64,000 nucleotides of DNA from Branchiostoma lanceolatum (taxonomy: Eukaryota; Chordata; Leptocardii; Amphioxiformes; Branchiostomatidae), in assembly GCF_035083965.1 (NCBI RefSeq), contig NC_089728.1, forward strand, positions 21,346,955 through 21,410,954, written 5' to 3'. Below are positions 58,403-64,000 of this stretch, piece after piece (position 1 is the first letter of the stretch; each line of letters starts with the position of its first letter). The notes under the pieces are model-generated. The model had not been told where the DNA came from. It worked only from the letters and a program-made list of their open reading frames with translations, and did not search any database. Position numbers and translations under genes: made by a program.

Positions 58403-61400
58403 ATGAGGCAAATATTTTGTGCCCTGCCCCTGTTGTTTCTGGTAGCGGTGCCTTTGTTGCTATTCAACCCGTCAGAAACTGTCAGAAGTGGTTACCCGGT
58501 GCGCTGGACACTGGTCACCCCCACCAGGTAAGCACCTCAACCAAGGAGGATATAACCTCCTTGCCTCAACGTACTTAATCTTTATGGAGAATTTAAACTA
58601 TTCGTCAACTTTGATAAAAAGATTGGACTGACCAGAATTTTTGACTGAATTGCTCAGTCCTCTTCAGCTATCTGACCCAATGGTTCAGGACACTGAGTTG
58701 GTGAACAGTTTAGATTCTCCATAATGTAATTTACATCACACACAATTACATAGATTTGCTTGTTCTTGCAATCTCTGCTTTAAAAGCTTCCTTACATCTT
58801 CATTCATTGGAAAAGTAATTATAAAAAGATGAAAAACAGTGGAGAACACGACACTGACAACAACGTTCCTAAGACGTCGGCAGGACAAAGACATCAGTGG
58901 AAGTGCCCATCACCTCCTTCTTAAGATGCAAGAACACTTGGCAGCTATAAACAATTGATTAGTCACTGAAGAGTGCTACGAAGAGCTCTATACTCTCATC
59001 TCCCAAATAAACATACCCCCCGGAATAAACATACCCCCTGGACAAATCTTCAAAATCTAATAAACGTACCCCCCGGAATAAACATACCCCCCGGAAATTG
59101 ACCAAATTTACAGATAAACTGTGTCCATGCTACTTCTGTCCGAGGGAAAGAAGATGATCAGCAGGTTCTCTTTATTCATTTATTGACTATTTATGCCTGT
59201 CTGAGGACCATACCAATTAAGTGTATAACTATTGAACAGAATAACTGTACACATCTTGTTCAAATTATAATATTCCTTGCCACTTCAGAAAGATATACTG
59301 TAGTAGCAATGTTGAAAAAATTGGGCATAGGTTCCCCGCTATGACCCTAACGGTGCTTCAAATTCAACAAGTTAAAATGTTCATGATCATTGATACATGC
59401 ATTTTCTGCTTGGAACTTGAAGCAAGTAAATTGTTGTGTGTATATACTGACATATAATCAAAGCATGAAAATTAGTCGCCAAACTTCTCAGTTCACTTGG
59501 ATGGGCAACACTTTGAAAGTCTACTCTTTTTCTATACAAATGCTGTATCAACATTTAGAAGATGAACAGAAAATTACAATATCCTGAATATATGGTCATC
59601 ACAGGTGTTTCTTATATTTTGTAAAAGTCATGATAGAGAAAAGGAAGACTATGACAATCACATGTATGATGTAACTTTTTGTCTTTCCCAACTTGCCATT
59701 TATCTTCTATGCCTTCCATATAGAAACATAGATTTGTAAACATTACATGCCACAAATCATTGTGTTGTGTCAAGGACATTTGATATCATATAATATCAAG
59801 GACAATATTATATAATGTTCTTGGCTTTTGTTGTTGCAATCCAAATAATTTAAAATCTAAAAATTACCCTTGTATGTATCATTTTGAGAAACTAGATTGT
59901 CAACAAATTTGTGAGAAACCTCCTGAAGGCTTGTTACAATGTTGCCACAAACTACAGGGTTCTCATGTTACATGAAAGGGTGAGCTATAGACAGTGGCGG
60001 CGCCACAGACAGAAAGGGGCGGGGCTAACAGAAGTACACTCATATTCTTAGAAACCTCCGGCATTCTTTCTGTAGGGGAGTGATTTTTTTCAAGCATTTT
60101 TCAGTGATAATAATTGTGACTAGATTGCAATTGATTTTTTTATAAACTTAGGTATTAAAAGTATTTTTGTAAAACTGCAAAAACACATTTCTGACAAAGG
60201 TAAAGGAGTTTTATTTGTAGATCAAAAAGAGTTGTTTCCCCTTCTTGGAAGTGAGATCTTCCAAAACAAAACATTCCCACGGACTGTCACTGCCGGGTGC
60301 GTTACTGTGCCGCTTTTCGAAGGGCTAAATTTTCATGTTTGCGGTAGGATTGAAATGTTTTGATATACTTTCAAAGTAATTATAAAGTTTTTGATGCTAA
60401 GACACAGTTTTTTGTGGTGTTATTTTTATATTTTCATTTTGGGAAAGACTGTATCTCACGTGAGTAGAGTAATTAATGTATTACATGCGTAACGTTACTT
60501 GAAACACTTTGCGCCGCTGACATATATTGGTTTCTGGTCAGAATGCTTTGGTTTACGATGAAATGAGACTGCTAAAGTTGTTCATATAAAAAGAATTGCA
60601 TTTCAAAACGTCAGTGTGGCGTCTTATTTTCGTCCAATAACAACGTTGACTTTGAAGTGTTATAGAGATCGACCGATACGATACGAGTTCCGCCAGGATT
60701 TCACAAAGGCCGGGTCATAGCGGCAGGGAAATCAACGCCGCTTGGCCGGAAAATAATGAATTATGAGCAAAAATGACGGGGAAATATTGGCAGAAAAACC
60801 CAAACTTTGATTTTTAAGGGGATCCCAGGTTAGCAAAACTCTGATTTTCAAAAAAATAATAAACGTACCGTCCAAAATAAGAACGTACTGGGTGGATTTT
60901 GAGGCTGAAAAAAATAAACGTACCGGTACGTTTATTTGGGAGATGAGAGTAGCCTATTTCAGTAATTGTCCTTTTGGTTATTTTTCACAACATATCATAG
61001 AAAAAAGGACTAACAAATGCAGCAACTAAAAACCGAAAAAGGTAGATATGTAATATGTAGCTCTCTACCAATTAGAGCTTGATTTCGAAATGTTGACTGG
61101 GACTAACATAATAGTTGGTGCCTGCAGCCATCTTCATGTATTCATGTGACTTTATTTTCCTTTTCCCAGCTCTCTTCTCAAAGATCTTAGAACTGAATAC
61201 AAAGAAGAAATCAACAGTGCTACCAATACAACCATTGTACTCAAAGATACACCCATGGAAAAGCCGCGACATGTGATAGTAAGGTACAGTAGCAACCTTT
61301 GCCATGCATCTTCTCATCTTGTATTCCTTAAATATTGTCTTGAGGCATCCCCATAGTAATGCTAGGGTCGCATTTCCAATCTAATATAAAAGTATGTATA

Positions 61401-63620
61401 GGGAAATACACACAAAGTTTGCAAAAGCACTTGTACTTCGGAAGGGTACAAGCATGCAGCTAGGTGTTGCTGCTGCAGTGTGAAGAATGCGGTCCTGACC
61501 TTTACTGAGTTTATACCCCCTTCACAGGAAATTGACTAAGAGTGAGAAGAAAGTACTGCAACGATACACGCCGAATGAGCTAGCTGCTCAGAGATTATTC
61601 CTCACCGACCAGGAAGCCGTGCAGTCCATACCAACGGAAGCACCAGGATGGGTCTACAACAAAACAGCTGCGGATTCATTTCGGTGAGAGTCACAATCGA
61701 TGGGGTGGCGGTGGGGGTGTGTGCAGTCAGGTGATTTTGAAAAAAAGAGTCCGTTGTGTTGATAGGACAAAAAGCTTGATTTAGTCAGGCTATGTTTCAA
61801 ACTAGCATTCATTCGTTTCCCTCAATTTTACAGGCATAGAGTAATAAGCGGTCGCTTTGGAAACAGCAGTTTCTTAGTCACGCAAGAGAACACACATGTA
61901 AACACCAACCTCAAGACTTATTTTCGGAAACCTCAGAACATCAAAGTAACAACAGAAGAACTTAGGCGATTTCCGAAGGTGGGTTTGAAACAATTACATT
62001 GAATTTAACTTAACATTAATGACGATTTGCAAAAACATATAATGATTCAGCCCATACATATCTGTAAATGCATGACGCTCTAGTCAGGTCGAAGGTAAGA
62101 ACGTACATGTAGTTCTAAAGTTATGAAAAGAGTTTGTTCCATTATTTACTCACAGGAAAGCCCATTTAAGACCAGGCGTTTCAAGACGTGCAGTGTTGTT
62201 GGGAACGGCGGAATACTGAACGGAAGCGGCTGTGGAGAAGAGATAGACGCCTCTGAGTTTGTGTTGAGGCAAGAAATACACACACATACACATATACACA
62301 CACACATATGCACACACATGAACACACACACACATGTACACACACACACACACACACCTAAATATATACACATACAATGTACATACGCACACATATGCAC
62401 AGGCACATACACACACATGTGAACACACATACATACACATTACACACATACACACACATACGCACACACACTTACACTTACACACGCACACATACACAAA
62501 CACACTCACATGCACTCACAAATACTCTTTCCATTGCGAAAAGCCATTCCAATTGAAATACTTCCCACTTAACGTCATCCCTATAACTTAAGGGGGTGAA
62601 GTCTGCCACCTCTGATTACCCTGGTTCTTGGCTGACATTGGATAGATGCATGTTGTGCAAGAGGTATGGACAGGAGGCCCATTATCGACATTGCCCGTCC
62701 TTCCCAAGACCTTCTACATACTAAATATTATCATCAAAATCCATCTATAGGTTATGCTGACCACAAATATCTGGAAACATGAACACACCTATAACAATAC
62801 CTTGATTTTTATGGAAGTAAAAATACACTAAGTCTTATACCACTGGGAGGATTCGTTGCCACATACGCCGCGCCCTATGACCACATAACCTACAGACATA
62901 CTCATATTTGTCTTCTTTTATGCAGGTGTAACACACCTCCAATGGAAGATAAATATTGGAAGGACATTGGAAGGAGAACCAATCTTATCACCATGAATCC
63001 CGGTCAGGTCAACTTTCGGTACGCTTATATGTTTCAACTTCTAACAAAATGATGATACAGAAACAGCTATAATCATATGCAATCTTTTACAAACCTTTCA
63101 TGTGATTAATCATAATTGCAAAAAATGCATATTGCATTCCATACGAATGAGGTTCTTTACATTGTCTTAAATGCATTTGTTTGTTTGCTTGTTTGTTTGT
63201 TTGTTTGTTCACTGTTCAGATCTACGTAATTGTAGATATCCATTGTAAGTCGTATACCTTGCATGTGTGAAGCTGTCAACTTCGACCAGGGTGATATTAT
63301 CCTCTTTGATTCCACCCACTGCAGGTACAATAGTTTTGGTAACAAAAAAAAATTTGAAAAGATTGCTTTTAAAAGAGCGTCTAAGGCTTTTCAAGAGGCC
63401 AAAGAAGCCTTCCTTCAGGACCTCTCAGTATACGGCGACAGCTATCTCTTCATCGAAGCCTTCCTGTATAAGCTGAGCGCAAAGCGGGCCTTCCTGGCAC
63501 ATCAAGTTCTGCTGGAAAGTCACGCCAAATACGAAGTTATCTTTCCTCATCCTGACTTCATAAGATCGGTGCATTCATACTGGAATGAAATTGGTGTGGT
63601 AGCTCCAAGGGTGTCTACGG
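58403..63620 (+). CDS. Alpha-2,8-sialyltransferase (ST8Sia-like), 3'-partial
   Basis: Coding exons seen: 58,403-58,527, 61,170-61,283, 61,528-61,683, 61,834-61,978, 62,156-62,268, 62,926-63,018 and 63,325-63,620. They give 347 full codons in consistent phase. Exon 1 encodes a short tail and signal anchor ('[18 protein letters not shown]'), as expected for a Golgi type II enzyme. Sialylmotif L begins near residue 191: '[20 protein letters not shown]' then '[14 protein letters not shown]'. C192 is the family's conserved disulfide cysteine. The later part ('[18 protein letters not shown]', 'APRVSTG') resembles ST8Sia I/V/VI, which add alpha-2,8 sialic acid to glycolipids or glycoproteins using CMP-sialic acid. 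Likely N-glycosylation sites are NTT, NKT and NSS. Sialylmotifs S, III and VS must lie in further exon(s) past the window end. Intron 5 uses a GC donor (GAG|GCAAGA). Confidence 0.92.
58994..60949. mobile_element. Non-autonomous DNA transposon, 1.96 kb, sialyltransferase intron 1
   Basis: The termini 'ctctcatctcccaaataaac' and the complementary 'gtttatttgggagatgagag' are flanked by TA on both sides. Just inside the left end, 'aataaacrtaccccccgga' is repeated four times (to about 59,096). The right end has 'aataaacgtacc' variants (60,858-60,930). There is no transposase-sized frame in between. The TA duplication hints at a Tc1/mariner-type target, but the superfamily is not established. Confidence 0.8.
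62277..62520. repeat. (CA)n-rich microsatellite, sialyltransferase intron 5
   Basis: About 240 bp of CACA/CATA repeats beginning 8 bp after the exon-5 donor. Long open frames on both strands here are low-complexity artefacts. Confidence 0.95.
63180..63212. repeat. (TTTG)n microsatellite, sialyltransferase intron 6
   Basis: Run of TTTG units just upstream of the last visible exon. Confidence 0.8.
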
Positions 63621-64000
63621 GTACGTGGCTTTAAGCTATCTCACAGTTTGGGTAAATCACGGTAAACTTTCAAGGCCTCCGCCCATTCTTTTTCTGTATG
63701 CCATGGACCTGAAACTTTGAAATTTTCCCCTCGACAATCCATCACACTGCACATACGCACTTCAAACTGTGAATTGGCTTATTATATCATCTGATACAAT
63801 CTTACCATACATTTTTTTAACATCTCGCTATTTGAATACATGACCCTTCAAATCGGCAAAGTCCACCAATACAATCGTTGTCATGGCAATCCATGTCATT
63901 GCTTCCAGTTCCACCAACAAACTCACACACGAACGAACGAACTTAGAAGTGTAACAGCTTTTGGCGGGGGTAAAGTTGATAATCTTTTTCTACATATCCT

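Noticed and set aside
62146..62591. Long Cys/Val-rich and Thr/His-rich frames on both strands
   Set aside because: Translations of the (CA)n microsatellite plus sialyltransferase exon 5.
1..64000. CRISPR arrays, bacterial operons, prophage or integrated virus
   Set aside because: Nothing in repeats, gene content or codon layout supports them. The window is intron-rich animal DNA.

Overview
The window reads as animal (metazoan) nuclear DNA, most likely from a cephalochordate (amphioxus, Branchiostoma-like). This is inferred from the gene set (PARP12-type PARP with CCCH and WWE domains, cytosolic sulfotransferase, FAXC, GTP-type PEPCK, ST8Sia-type sialyltransferase), from short GC-rich exons with GT-AG introns lying in AT-rich DNA, and from a dense load of small inverted-repeat elements, tRNA-derived SINE-like sequences and microsatellites. 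No species assignment can be proved from the sequence alone.

Layout. 1-4.3 kb: diverged direct repeats and a tandem array of about 300-bp units. 4.9-5.2 kb: an unrecognised coding-like stretch on the minus strand. 6.9-11.8 kb, minus: a complete six-exon PARP12-like gene (679 aa by my splicing). 13.6-14.4 kb, plus: the last three coding exons of a cytosolic sulfotransferase, whose 5' exons I cannot find. 15.8-23.3 kb, minus: a complete five-exon FAXC (failed axon connections, GST-like) gene of 315 aa, with a non-LTR retrotransposon fragment and several foldback elements in its introns. 23.4-28 kb: intergenic repeats. 28.4-48.7 kb, plus: phosphoenolpyruvate carboxykinase, 623 aa over eight coding exons, plus two candidate upstream first exons. 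50-58 kb: intergenic, repeat-rich. 58.4 kb to the end, plus: the first seven coding exons of an alpha-2,8-sialyltransferase whose last exon(s) lie beyond the window.

The genes do not form one pathway: ADP-ribosylation, sulfation, neural GST-like function, gluconeogenesis and sialylation sit side by side, as is usual in animal genomes. Splice phases match at every exon junction I propose, which is the strongest support for the four main models.

The most interesting signal is at PEPCK. A distal exon at 28,368 carries an ATG, a perfect donor and a compatible phase, and would add a basic, acid-free leader like a mitochondrial presequence. A proximal TATA/CCAAT promoter near 36.5 kb would give a transcript whose first ATG is the cytosolic-type start. 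One gene may therefore make mitochondrial and cytosolic enzyme. The intervening 3 kb holds a repeated CCAAT/CRE-like module. Other points are a recurring CTGANGAA-hairpin-GAAA motif in foldback elements, a palindromic element flanked by 14-bp direct repeats, and a GC-AG intron in the sialyltransferase.
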